Shown piece by piece: positions 47,113-58,565 of a stretch of 64,000 bases of DNA. The DNA comes from Pinus tabuliformis (lineage: Eukaryota; Streptophyta; Pinopsida; Pinales; Pinaceae). Made by a program: the position numbers and the translations under genes. The notes below the pieces were generated by a model, which saw nothing but the letters and a program-made list of their open reading frames with translations, was not told the DNA's origin and did not search any database. The stretch lies in the NCBI GenBank assembly GCA_031772625.1, contig CM062804.1, positions 1,024,161,208 to 1,024,225,207 on the forward strand, written 5' to 3'. Within the stretch, counting starts at the first letter, position 1. Each line of letters opens with the position of its first letter.

Positions 47113-49085
47113 TGATCCAAAAATGGATCCTGGATAAACCTCCAAGTCTAAAAGACTTCATGCAAGAGGTAAAAGGTGCCAAATGGCACAAATCCTTTGT
47201 AAATCATAGGAAAATGAAAATTGCATGCTGCTCTTAGAAGTAGTCTCATTGAAGAGATCTCCTCATTCTAAATCCAATGCAATTTGAACAGACCAAAATG
47301 GACTTCGGATGAAGGAGTTATTATAAAATGAAAATTGCCCAATGTCCTTAGAAAAGGAGGAAATTTCATTAAATTTTGAACTATATTGAAAATTTTGATT
47401 TTAGTCTAGGCTCACGAGCCAATCCACAGCTGACACATGGCAGGTTGGGATTGGGACACGTGGCCCTGTTTGATTGGTTAAAGAGGAAATATCGCATCAG
47501 AGGATAACACTATCGGAGGCTTAAAACATGAAGTAAAACCATGAAATAGAGCTATAGGAGGCTTAAACAATGGTTGAACAGGGGTCTTCAGATCTGGCCG
47601 ATCAATGGTCCAGATCCGATCAGCATATCGCATCGGCAGTGACAGGAGGATCGAAAATCGCAATCGGCATTGGCATGAACCATGTATATGGGGAGTCCTC
47701 AGACTTGTGCGATCTACGATTGCAACTTGTTGCATCGTAGGATTGCAATCGGCACATTACAATGGAGCAGGGCCACATCTATGTATATACGGGTGATTCG
47801 ATGGACCGGACCTGATAACATTACAAGCCATATTGTATGGATCTTGAGATCCGTCAAACACCCATTTTTAATGTATTTTCGTAGTTTCGTTTGCTAAACG
47901 AAATGCGAAGGAGAAAGATCCATTACGATAAGCAACAACGACCAATAGGCGAACCCGATGGCGCTATAAAGCGCAATTATGAATATTTGAAGTTTGCAAA
48001 CTATGCTTTCTGTGGACTTTCCTGTGTTTTCACAGTGTTCTTTGTGTAAACAGAGAACGATTATTACTAAGGATTTCAAGCGCCGATTTCCCCTTACGTT
48101 ATAGAAATGGTGGCGACCTCCCCTTTTGGTGTTAAGTAATGATTGTATAATGCCTGAAAGAGGTATTTGAAGTAGATGGAGGTCGGGGAGACAGAGAGAC
48201 AAGAATCCAAAATGAACAAGTAGCGTGATTTGGCTCTTAAGCCATGAATGTCAAAGACTGGGGGCTACTGAGTTGTTGAACGGTGGCCAAGTTGTTGGTT
48301 GATGAAGGTGTTGTTGGGGTTTTTATTGCTAAAAGCCAAGCCAAAGCAGGAAACTAAGGCAAAAGAAGCAGCGTAGAAGCCAAGGAGCTAGCATAGAAGC
48401 AAAAGAGCAATTGAGGGAGCCTTTGGAGTCACTTGAAGTTCAAGTGAAAAGCTAGAGAGCATGAAGGTTGCAGAAGGTAGAAAGAAGCTAGAGTGAAGAG
48501 CCAAAGAGCTTCAAGAGCCAGAGCCAAAGAGGCAGAGTCAGAGCCAGAGCCAGAACCAGAGCCTAAGAGCCAGAGTCAAAGCCAAGAGCCAGAACCAAGA
48601 GCCAAAGAGCCAAAGCCAAGAGCCAAGAGCCAGAGCTTTAAGAGCTAGAGGGGATTAAATGGTGTCTGAACCCACTGGTTTTGTACAAAACAGCAGGAGT
48701 TGAGCCAAGAGCTTGTAAAAAAAAAGACTTACACCATAATCCCATGGAGCCTAGTTGAGTTGACTAGAGCTCACAGAGACGTAGCCCAAGAGTTGTGGGT
48801 GAACTCCTGATTAATTTGTTGTCTTATGTGCTTGTTTTTATTGCTGCATTATTCACTGTTATATGCATTAATATATCAGTTAAAGCACATTCACATACCA
48901 GCACAAACATCATATTTTAAAGCAAATAATCTGTTGAAAACAGCTACAAGCACACACCTATATTTTCAAGCATTTCTTAATTTCGCATTGGTTAATCATT
49001 AAGACTTGGGAAAATTTAAATATTTGGAAGTGGGATAGGTTCTTGTAGATTAGACAAGAAGCCTAAGAGCCCCATTTTCAGATCA
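47113..49085 (+). repeat. 5' LTR of LARD-like element
   Basis: Partner of 51485-53398. A TATA box sits in the palindromic GGCGCTATAAAGCGC at 47960-47974. A GAGCCA-rich array is near 48.48-48.65 kb. Confidence 0.92.
48480..48650 (+). repeat. GAGCCA/GAGCCAAA hexamer-like array in 5' LTR
   Basis: More than fifteen copies of AGAGCCA or AAGCCA with variable one to three base spacers give a strand-biased purine-rich tract. The same array, shorter, is at about 52870-52965 in the other LTR. Confidence 0.9.
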
Positions 49086-49615
49086 GTTGGTATCGAAGTT
49101 TAAGATTAACCACACCTTTAAGAAGGTTATATTAGAATGCTTGATTGACAGGGAAAAGATTGCTTGTCTAAAAGGTGTTTGAATAGCAAGAGGCTGATTG
49201 TATGCTTGTTTGTAGACTAACTATTTACTGAGTTTGCATAAGTAAAGGGGAAGCTATTAATAGCTCAGTCCAGGAAGGAAAAGAAGGACAAGGGTTGAAG
49301 GCATTCTTCTATCCCAAAGGACCTCAAGGCAATCTTTGGAGCACAAGAGGTTTGTTGCAAAAGGTTGCTGAATAAGCTCTTTATTTATCTTGTTGAAGTT
49401 TTTTTCTTCATTGGCATAATGAAAACATCTACAAGTGGGTCCTCAAATTCTGCGTTCTTCACAAAATTATTTGATGAAGACATGAAGGAAGAATTGTCCA
49501 CCGTGATGGATATGGTGAGAGAAATGTATGAGGATGGAAGGAACAACAACATGCTTAGAAGAAACTGAATGCCATGAAGGAAGAGAAGTAGTTGCATGCT
49601 GAAAAATTGTAGGAA

Positions 49616-50578
49616 ATGGAGAGGCAACTTCATATTGCAAATATGAACTTGAAAAGGATGCATGAGTTGGAAACACAGCTCTTTGTTGCCCAAGAAGACT
49701 TAGTCAAGTACCAACTTGAAGAAGAGGTAAGCCATTCTAATTTTTCTTCAAATTCTTCTGAGAATGCTTGTATTGGTTCTATTGAGAAACATACTAAAGG
49801 CATAGGTTCCAAGCTAATGTCCAAGATGGGCTATGAAGGAAAGGGCTTGGGAAAGCATGCAAAAGGTATTGTTGAACCAATAATGGTTGAGGAAAGGCCT
49901 AAGTATTTGGGTCTTGGCTATGGAAAGATTTATGGAAAGAGTTCCAAAGTTGCCATGAAGGCCATTGAAATAGTCCCAAGAAGGAGTTTCAGTTCATGTC
50001 CTCTACCCCAGAAGTGTGAAGGTTGTATCCAAGAGGAATACAATAGCTTGAAACATCAATTGCAAGATGCAGGTCTTCAAAAGCACAGACTTGAACTAGA
50101 GAGTTGGGGAGACTCTAACAGCCTTGAAGAGTTTGATGGTGTTCCAAAGGGAGCCACTTCTTCATTTGCTTCACCTCCTCATGAAGGCAATAAAGGGGAA
50201 AGAGGTAGGTATAAATCTGGTTCTAATTATATTCCTTTTGATTTTGCAAAGCATGATAAATTTCCATATAAGTATGGGGAAAGAGTTGCATGTTCCTTTT
50301 GTGGTTTGGATAACCATGATGTTTCTAAATGTTGGAAGAGAATGGCTGCATACAGGAAGCAGAAGAAGGAAAAGAAGCAAGCATCCAAAAGTCCATCGGA
50401 TAAGGTAAATCATGCTATTAAGAGGATGCACATGCAGTGCACTTACTGCCATAAGCAAGGACATCTTGCTGCAAAATGTTGGACACTGAATCCAACAATG
50501 CTTCCACCAAAGCTGATGAAATTGGAAAGAGAAGATGGCAGAAATGGAACTGAAGATTCCATGAACGATGTGTCTTAA
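49616..50578 (+). CDS. 320-codon open frame: coiled coil, G-patch, two CCHC zinc knuckles (retroelement)
   Basis: The frame starts ATG at 49616 and is open for 320 codons. Residues 10-37 look like a short coiled coil. Residues 62-104 match a G-patch: [16 protein letters not shown] then [20 protein letters not shown]. Residues 140-165 may be a second helix. Zinc knuckles of the C-x2-C-x4-H-x4-C type are at 226-239 ([14 protein letters not shown]) and 275-288 ([14 protein letters not shown]), joined by a lysine-rich linker. G-patch modules bind RNA or activate DEAH helicases; zinc knuckles bind nucleic acid. In a retroelement this suggests a gag or nucleocapsid-like RNA-binding role, which is inference. 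No pol follows. A host-gene capture is the alternative. Confidence 0.8.
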   Translation: MERQLHIANMNLKRMHELETQLFVAQEDLVKYQLEEEVSHSNFSSNSSENACIGSIEKHTKGIGSKLMSKMGYEGKGLGKHAKGIVEPIMVEERPKYLGLGYGKIYGKSSKVAMKAIEIVPRRSFSSCPLPQKCEGCIQEEYNSLKHQLQDAGLQKHRLELESWGDSNSLEEFDGVPKGATSSFASPPHEGNKGERGRYKSGSNYIPFDFAKHDKFPYKYGERVACSFCGLDNHDVSKCWKRMAAYRKQKKEKKQASKSPSDKVNHAIKRMHMQCTYCHKQGHLAAKCWTLNPTMLPPKLMKLEREDGRNGTEDSMNDVS

Positions 50579-51484
50579 AATGATTCACATGTTGATGTTG
50601 ATGTGTAGGCAAGGGTAGTACCTTTGAAAGGGATTGGTAAGGAACAGTTAGAGTTCTTATCTGATTAAGATTGCATGTCTATTTATGCATCTACATTATA
50701 TTTCATTACAACTTTGAAAATACAGTGTGCTTAAGTGAAAGCTGAAGGATGAAATGCATGCGTAAGCATGAGATACATGAGCACAGGGATGTTGATGATT
50801 TCCTTGTTTTTGAACATGTATGTGTAATTAACTTGCAAGGTTGATTGCTTTTACATGCATGTGATGCCATGTTGAATTGAAAGAAGTTAACTTGGTCTCC
50901 AAATGGAGATAATGATGAAGTGTTTCATCTTTCGAAAAAGAGTCCTAATGGTCTTTTTCTACATGCTTGACTTAAGGGTCATCTCCTTAAAGGCATGTTT
51001 TGTGGGCTTGTTATCTGGTCCATCATTTGTATGCATATGTAAGACATGGAGGTGTTCACAAGATGTGAAAATCTGTTTCTTTTGTTGAAGCAAGAGTTTA
51101 GTCCATCCAGTTGTTGTCTGTATGCCTATTGTTGTTAACAGTTGTTGTTGGCAGCTTGTTAAATAGGTACAAATGAAAGTTTTGTGGAGCAGATGTACTT
51201 CACATTTGTTGAGCCACCTTGGATCAATGATCAAGGCAAAGAAGCTCAAACTACCTTCTATGACCAGTTCAGTAGAAGTTCTGCAGGAAGGCAAGGAGGA
51301 AGACAGTTCTTCTCAAGAAGACCAGCCCATCCAGAGAAGGGAAGTGGTCAAAAACTTTGGTTCAGAGGCACTATGTAAAGGCAAGTGTAGGGAGGCTGAA
51401 AGAAGAGGGTGAGTCACTCTCATTTACTGTTCATATCAGTATGTCAGTCTTTTGGAGACCAAAAGTTCTTTTAGTTGGAAGACG
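50579..51484 (+). other. 3' internal region of LARD-like element
   Basis: No domain recognised; short frames only. It ends at the second LTR. Confidence 0.5.
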
Positions 51485-53398
51485 TGATCCAAAAATGGAT
51501 CCTGGATAAACCTCTAAGTCTAAAAGACTTCATGCAAGAAGTAAAAGGTGCCAAATGGCACAAATCCTTTGTAAATTAGAGGAAAATGAAAATCATAGGA
51601 TGCTCTTAGAAATAGCCTCATTACAGATCTCCCTCATTCTGAATCCAACGCAATTTGAATGGACCAAAATGGACTCCAGATGAAGGAGTTATTGTAAAAT
51701 GAAAATTGCCCAATGTCCTTAGAAAAGGAGGCAATTTCATTAAATTTTGAACTATATCGAAAATTTTGACTTTTAGTATAGGCTCATGGGCCAATCCATA
51801 ATTGACACATGGTAGGCCGGGATTGGGCCATGTGGCCCTATTGGATTGGTCAAAGAGGAGATATCGCATTAGTGGATAACACTATCAGAGGCTGAAAACA
51901 TGAAGAAAAACCATGAAAAAGAGCTATTGGAGGCTTAAACAATGGTTGAACAGGGGTCGTCGGATCCAGCTGATCAATGGTCCAGATCCGATCAGCATAT
52001 TGCATCGGCGGTGATAGGTGGATCAGTAATCGCAATCGGCATTGGCATGAACCATGTATATGGGGAGGCCTCAGACTTGTGCGATCTGCGATTGCGACTT
52101 GTCGCATCGTAGGATCGCAATTGGAACATTACAATGGAGCGGGGCCACATCTATGTATATACGCGTGATCCGATGGACCAGACCTAATAGCATTACAAGC
52201 CATATTGCATGGATCTTGAGATCCATCAAACACCCCTTTTTAATGTATTTTCACAGTTTCGTTTGTTAAACAAAATGCGAAGGAGAAAGAGCCATTGTGA
52301 TAAGTGACAGTGACCAATAGGTGGACCCGATGGCGCTATAAAGCAGGATTATAAATATTTGAAGTCCGAGAACTGTGTTTTCTACGGACTTTTTAGTGTT
52401 TTTACAGTGTTATCTGTGTAAATAGAGAACAACTGTTACTAAGGATTTCAAGCGCCGATTGCCCCTTACGTTACAGAAATGGTGGCCACCTCCCCTTTTG
52501 GAATTAAGCAATGATTGTGTAATGCCTGAAAGAGGGATTTGAAGTAGACAGAGGTCGGGGAGACCGAGACACAAGAATCCAAAATGAACAGGCATTGTGA
52601 TTTGGATTTTAAGCCATGAATGTCAAAGACTGGGGGCTGCTGAGTTGTTGAACGGTGGCCAACTTATTGGTTGCTGAAGATGTTGTTGGAGTTTCTATTG
52701 CTGAAATCCAAGCCAAAGTAGGAAGCTAAGGAAAAAGAGGTAGTGTAGAAGCCAAGGAGGCAACGCAGAAGCAAAAGAGCAGTTGAGGGAGCCTTTGGGG
52801 TCACTTGAAGTTCAAGTGAAAAGCCAAAGAGCGTGAAGGTTGCAGAATCTAGAAAGGAGCTAGAGTGAAGAGCCAAAGAGCTTCAAGAGCCAGAGCCAAA
52901 GAGCCAGAGTTAGAGCCAAGAGCTAGAACCAGAGCCAAAGAGCCATAGTTAGAGCCAAGAGCCAGAGGGGATTAAACATTGTCTGAACCCACTGTTTTTG
53001 TACAAAATAGCAGGAGTTGAGCCAAGAGCTTGTAAGAAAAAAGACTTACACCATAATCCCAAAGAGCCTAGTTGAGTTGACTAGAGCTCACAAAGATGTA
53101 GCCCAAGAGTTGTGGGTGAACTCCTAATTTGTTGTCTTATGTGTTTGTTTTTACTGCTGCATTATTCACTATTATTTGCATTAATATATTAGTTTAAGCA
53201 CATTCACATATCAGCACAAACAACATATTTTAAAGCAAATAATTAGCTGAAAACAACTACAAGCATACACCTATATTTTCAAGCATTTCTTAATTCCACA
53301 TTGGTTAACCATTAAGACTTGGGAAAATTTAAAGCTTTGGAAGTGGGAGAGGTTCTTGTAGATTAGACAAGAAGCCTAAGAGCCCCATTTTCAGATCA
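51485..53398 (+). repeat. 3' LTR of LARD-like element
   Basis: Partner of 47113-49085. It retains the TATA region (GCGCTATAAAGC near 52334) and a shortened GAGCCA array near 52.87-52.97 kb. Confidence 0.92.
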
Positions 53399-54800
53399 AT
53401 GCCATAGCTTAGATTGAAGTAAAGCATCGCAATTCAAGGCTCCCAAAGGACTTCCTCCAACTTGATAGATACCATCAATCCAAAATTCAAGTGTGAATGC
53501 ATCTTTAAGGTTTCTTTGCCAAATGCGTACCTTTCCATCAAGGAATGCTACCTTGAAACCTTTATCTTCCATCACAAAAATAAACACCAAGTTCTTCTTC
53601 AAATCGGGTACATACATTAATTCTTGTAGATGAATGGTTTGACCTTGATTCAAGTGAACTGTAACAATACCTATCCCTTTTATAGAATAGGTGGCATTGT
53701 CTCCAAATATGATCTCCAAATTAGTCTTCTTTTCAATCAAATTTGAGAGGGCTTCTTTGTACCCAATGAAGTGCCTTGAGGCTCCACTATTAATAAATCA
53801 ATGATCCAAAGTGTCCGAAGGAGAGGAAGTAGATAGAGTGGAAATAAGATAAAATTCCTTTAGTTTTTCTACAACATCACTTTCCTCATACTTGGAGTTT
53901 CTTAATATTTTGGGAGGTCAACCATTTCCATATTGATCAATGAGAATGTTCCTTTTTCCTTTATTATTGAACCTATTGTTCCTTTGATTTTCATCTCCTT
54001 TCTTGTTGTTTTTTTCATCATCCCTTGGAGAGTTCTTCTTGTGAGGACACTCTCTAGGATAGTGGCTAAACCTATTACAATTGAAACACCTTCAGTTTCT
54101 TCCTTCTTTGAATTGCTACTTGAACCCTTGACCTTGTCTCCTTGGACCAACATTATTTTTCTTCTTTACATGAGAGGAGTAAGAGGTGGGTTCATTTTCA
54201 TTTGAAGGCTTGTCTCTCTCCATCATCCTCTTGAGCGCATCTAAACCAATAATTAATCAAGACTAGGAATCATATCATTGTTGAGAATGGTGGTATTAAA
54301 CATATCCCATGCTCTTGAAGGGCCCCCTAGTGCAATGAGAATGAGATCCTTGTCATCTATAACTTCTCCAATAGTTAAAATTCCATTCTTGATTTTTGTG
54401 ATCCTCATGAAGTAGGATTTGATGGACTCCCCTTTATCCTCTTGATGTCCTTCAAGTTGTTTTTGAGAAATAGGATTTGATTTGCAATGTTCATTTTGAA
54501 CATCCCAACCAACTTATCATATCTTTCCTTAAAATTTCCCAAAGCATAAATATATGCAACCAAATGCTTTTGAATAGAATCAACCAACATTTTCTTTTCT
54601 TTGACCTAACATTTTCTAGACTTCATCTTAGCAGCATTTGTTGCATTTGAAGGAGGCTCCACCACATTTCCATGCACATAGTCCAATACTTCATGCTCCT
54701 CCAAAGTCATGTCCAAAGTCATTTTCCATGCATGATAGTCAAATTTTTCATTGAGCTTGTCCCCAGTCTTGAAGTAAGATGAAGAATCCATTAAAACTTG
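53399..54800 (-). pseudogene. Copia gag, zinc knuckle and protease/GAG-pre-integrase remnant
   Basis: On the minus strand, gag begins near 54790 (SYFKTGDKLNEKFDYHAWKM, VLDYVHGNV), continues with HLVAYIYALGNFKERYDKLV near 54560, a zinc-knuckle-like CPHKK segment near 54050, and the protease-side segment IIFGDNATYSIKGIGIV with LQELMYVPDLKKNLV near 53600-53700. It ends with SKLWH at the insertion edge. This is the front half of the copia whose back half is at 44.4-47.1 kb. Several breaks. Confidence 0.85.
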
Positions 54801-54860
54801 TCCAATAAACCTTTCTTGGTGATTGATTTTCTCTCTCTTGTTTAGGCTTTATCTTCACCT

Positions 54861-54873
54861 GGGCTCTCAAACA
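54861..54873 (-). other. Degraded PBS of the minus-strand copia
   Basis: On the minus strand TGTTTGAGAGCCC resembles TGGTATCAGAGCCC, directly beside the 5' LTR. Confidence 0.55.
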
Positions 54874-55931
54874 TGTTTATTTTAGATAACAATGGTATTT
54901 TCTATGCTTATCACAATTACTTCAATGTTCCTTTAGTAGCCCAATGACAATTTCCAATTTAGTTTTAAATATAAAACACAATCACATTGATAGTAAAAGT
55001 AGATAGAACATGAAAAAAAATGCAAAAGACAACCTAAAATAAGAGGACACAAGATTTGGCAGATGTTAGGGAAAAACCCTAATGTGGGGAAATACCTTTG
55101 ATCAGTTCTTCTTATTATTATATCAATTGTTCAACAAAGAGAGTGTACAAAAGTCAAAATTGACTTTCCAAATCAAAGTAAAAATAACCTATCAAATTTG
55201 CAGTCAACAACAGTCAAATTCATCCCTAACCAAAAATTCAAAGATGGCCAACACAATAGAAAATATTCCTTTTTGGAGCTCAGTCATACCCAGTCAAACT
55301 TTGCCTGATAAGGTGGTAAAAGTTCGCTCAAAAAAGTCCTAAAAATTATGGTCAAACTTGGTCAACTATGTGGTCACGTCTACGGTCAACCATACAATAA
55401 AAGTGCTGAGAAATTATCAGTTTCTCTACCAAAATGTATGGCCTGCCAAAAATTAAAATTTCCCACATTGCAGTCAAAGGAAGAGTCAAAGTTCTTGGTC
55501 AACACTAGCTAAGCTCCTGCAATAGTCCTAAAATTCAGCCCTGCAATTTTCCAAGAAAATTCATCCTTCTACCACACATGTGAGAGAGAGAAGATAAGCC
55601 CAATAGTTGTACAAGTCAATGAGAGAAGGAGAGAGAAGAAATGTGTATGATGATGATGCCAATTGAGGTGAGAGGGCGCTTGTGTTTATACAATTCCTTT
55701 AGGGTGAATAGTCACATCCACTAGGCTTCATGAGCCTACATGATGATGTGCCCGACCTGAACAATTTGCACATGTGTGGGCATAAATTAAAAAAAAAGCT
55801 TCTACTTGTCCAGATTGGATGATCTTAATACCAATTTTGGTCCTCTTGAAAAGCGTAATTTAATACAATCATCATCTCCATCAAATGATTTGTCACAAGG
55901 TGGAATATGGCCGTAGTTGTCAATTTTAACA
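54874..55931 (-). repeat. 5' LTR of minus-strand copia
   Basis: 1058 bp, begins TGTTAAAATTGAC on the minus strand. The W-box-rich zone is at about 55150-55520. Confidence 0.88.
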
Positions 55932-56217
55932 TTGACTATTACACTTTAGTCTAAAACGTAGAATTTTTAATTCATAAACTAGAACAATCACATTAATAAA
56001 TGTGCTTGATATGACCGAAGGAATTATTCTTAAATCTTCCTAGAAAAATCATATATCATTCCATGTACTTAAAAATAAAATACTACTCAAAGTATATCAC
56101 GAATGTCACAAAAATAAAATTCTATTGAAGATATATCACAAAATGAATAATAAATACCAACAAAATGAAATAGTGAAGTTGTTTGATGCCTTTCAACATC
56201 AAAACTGAAATTGAGTT

Positions 56218-58497
56218 TGTTAATATAGGTTGTCATTGATGTCAATATGGCAATCTTTGTGATGGAAAATTCTTGTGATACATGATGTTTCCCATTGATA
56301 CCCATTGATCATAATGTTTCCATGGGGGACCCAAGGACTGAATACAATATATGGATTTATAGATAGAATAAAATCAGTAGACCCAAGGAGGAAATCCATT
56401 AGGGAAGCCATTGGAAATACATTGGAAGTAAAGAATAAGAGCAGTCAAAGAGGACACATCATCGGAAGAAGAACTATCAAAAGAGCGAAAGAGTGAAGAG
56501 AAGTCACAGGAGCTAAGAACCCAATAATGTTATTGGAAGTCATAGGAGTAAATAAAAGCCATAGGAGCGAGAACCCAACAATAAGGGCCGGAAGGAAGAA
56601 AATATTGATATCCGAGGAAGGAATAAACTATGGAAACCCTTTAAAAGTTCACAACACATGGAATAAAAAAAACCGAATGAATTAACATATCGACATATAT
56701 AATATTGGTGGGTTCTATTATATGCCACTACATAAAACCCCCAATTGTGATATAAAATGTGGACCTGAAATAGTTTATGGTAACAACCCTAATGCAATAT
56801 CGCATCCGCTCAAAAGTTACGTATCACAAAGAATGTTACACTCATAAGATGTCAAATTGTGATAATAATGCAGAACTATTGCACCATTATAACATAACAC
56901 AATATGATATTGAATCCGTTGAATCACAAGTTTCTAAGGGCTGTCATGATGGCAGACCGACGATTGCAATAGAGTTGATCCGACAGACCGTCAATTTTGA
57001 CAAGACTTCTGAACCCGACGGACCACTAATTGTGATAAAAATGTGGACCCAAGATTTATTAAAAATATCTTATTGAATATTACATCCGCTCCATCGGTAG
57101 TAGGGGTATCGAAAATGTTATATCGCAAAGCCAAAAGGTTGGGATTGCGGGATTTTCATGAAGTTGCGATTGCAGGATTTAAGTAGTGATGTGGCATGTG
57201 GGACCTCCCTGCGGGTATAGCCCCTCTTATATGGTTTCTGTGAATAACCAAGTCTATGGATGAAAGACCCTCTGATATATATTTCTAATATATAAGTCGG
57301 CCTCCCTCCAATAGATGTGTCTTTTTGGTCATTGGTGGAACATATATAAATACAAGTTAAACGTTTCACCTTAAGTATTGATCTCAAGTATTGAACATAG
57401 AAAGGAAGTAACAACTCACAACTCGTGAACTCAAAGAAGCCAAAGGACGAGCGAAAATAAGAAACAAAGGAAAGGAAGCTGAAGGTCAATGAGAAGAGAA
57501 ATACAAAGTAGGATTAAGAGTTGAAGAATGAAGAATGTCAAGACTGATTGTGCATAGGGTCATTCATACAACTCAGACCTGTGTTTGACAGTAATTCAAA
57601 TAATAATTCAAAAAGGTCATTTTGTGATTCTAAGAAGATTATATGAGTGTGGATAGGGTTCTCTCTAATTAAGCGCACAACCTGAAGTCGCGACAATCAC
57701 TCATCTAAAGCAATTACTCCTAAAGCATCACTCCTGAAGAAGTTACTAGAACAGAGGATTGAAACGAAGAGTTATTTTTGTGCATAGCTCAGTGCAGTTC
57801 ATTCTAGACACATTGAAGTTCTGTGAAGACTATTGAGGACCATGATGTATTAGTCATCATGATGTGACTTGGAATTTTTTTTTGCGTAAATATGAAGAGA
57901 AATGGTGACACATTCTATGAGACAAGGTTGCCATTAATGATGTAGCATGGAGACTACAGTGAAGTTTTAGATTGACATAACACAATGAAGAAGATTCTGA
58001 GAGAAATGTAATACAATCAAAACTTTCTTGATAAAGAAAAACTATAGGATCGGAGCCCTTGGGGTTGGTGCCTCAAAATTGGAAGGATTGGTGTCCTTGG
58101 AGTTGGTGCTCCTAAATACAAGGTTGGTGCCTTGACAAGATAGGGTAGGAGCCCTTGGGGATTGGTGGCTCAGAATTAGAAGGATTGATGTCCTTGGAGT
58201 TGGTGCTCCTAAATCCAAGGTTGGTTCCTTGACAAGATAGGGTCAGAACCCTAGGGGTTGGAGCCTCACAAAAGACCAATTTGGTTCTTTGCAACAGGTT
58301 GGAGCCTATGGAATTGAAGATCAGTGTCTTCATCAAGGGGTGGAGCACTATATATTGTACTTGATTCATTATAAATATTATATTAATAAAATCATTTATT
58401 CCTATTGCTTATTTTGTGTTCTAAATATAATTTATTTAACATGTATAAGTAACAATTGAAAAGGAGTATTGATTCACCCCCCCTCTTAGTAATTCCA
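56218..58497 (+). repeat. First LTR of gag-only element
   Basis: 2280 bp. It contains a 97-bp tandem repeat near 58045-58260 and ends TTCACCCCCCC then CTCTTAGTAATTCCA. Confidence 0.9.
58045..58260 (+). repeat. 97-bp tandem repeat in LTR (about two units)
   Basis: TCCTTGGAGTTGGTGCTCCT recurs at 58094 and 58191, with GGTTGGT(G/T)CCTTGACAAGA after each. The same repeat, also with period 97, is in the second LTR at 62674 and 62771. Confidence 0.9.
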
Positions 58498-58502
58498 AGA
58501 AT

Positions 58503-58514
58503 TGGTATCAAAGC
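58503..58514 (+). other. PBS of gag-only element
   Basis: TGGTATCAAAGC, one mismatch to the initiator-Met PBS, 5 bases after the LTR. Confidence 0.85.
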
Positions 58515-58565
58515 CCATAACTTGACACAAAGTAACTTGAAGGTTGATCAATTAGAACAGAAATA

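Larger units (their letters stand above)
47113..53398 (+). mobile_element. Non-autonomous LTR element (LARD-like) with a G-patch/zinc-knuckle frame, nested in the copia (fossil)
   Basis: LTRs lie at 47113-49085 (1973 bp) and 51485-53398 (1914 bp), both starting TGATCCAAAAATGG and ending TTTTCAGATCA. A degenerate PBS-like TGGTATCGAAG follows the left LTR. The 2.4 kb internal region has no protease, RT or integrase; its main content is one 320-codon open frame. LTR identity is about 90 percent by eye, so moderately old. Flanking pentamers GTGCT and ATGCC may be a decayed target duplication. Long LTRs and a short non-pol interior fit large retrotransposon derivatives. Which autonomous partner supplied its enzymes is unknown. 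Confidence 0.88.
42629..55931 (-). mobile_element. Ty1/copia element on the minus strand, split by a nested element (fossil)
   Basis: LTRs lie at 42629-43677 (3' LTR on the minus strand) and 54874-55931 (5' LTR). Reading leftward from the 5' LTR come a PBS-like GAGAGCCC site, gag with zinc knuckle, protease and GAG-pre-integrase, then the insertion 47113-53398, then integrase, RT, RNase H, a palindrome array, a purine tract and the 3' LTR. Integrase before RT marks copia. LTR identity is about 85 percent by eye and the coding region is broken at many sites, so it is old and dead. The nested element separates the GAG-pre-integrase motif from integrase, which dates it as younger. Confidence 0.9.

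Noticed and set aside
47682-47897. Frames repeated at 52054-52269 as a duplicated host gene
   Set aside because: They are corresponding parts of the two LTRs of one element and show no protein similarity.
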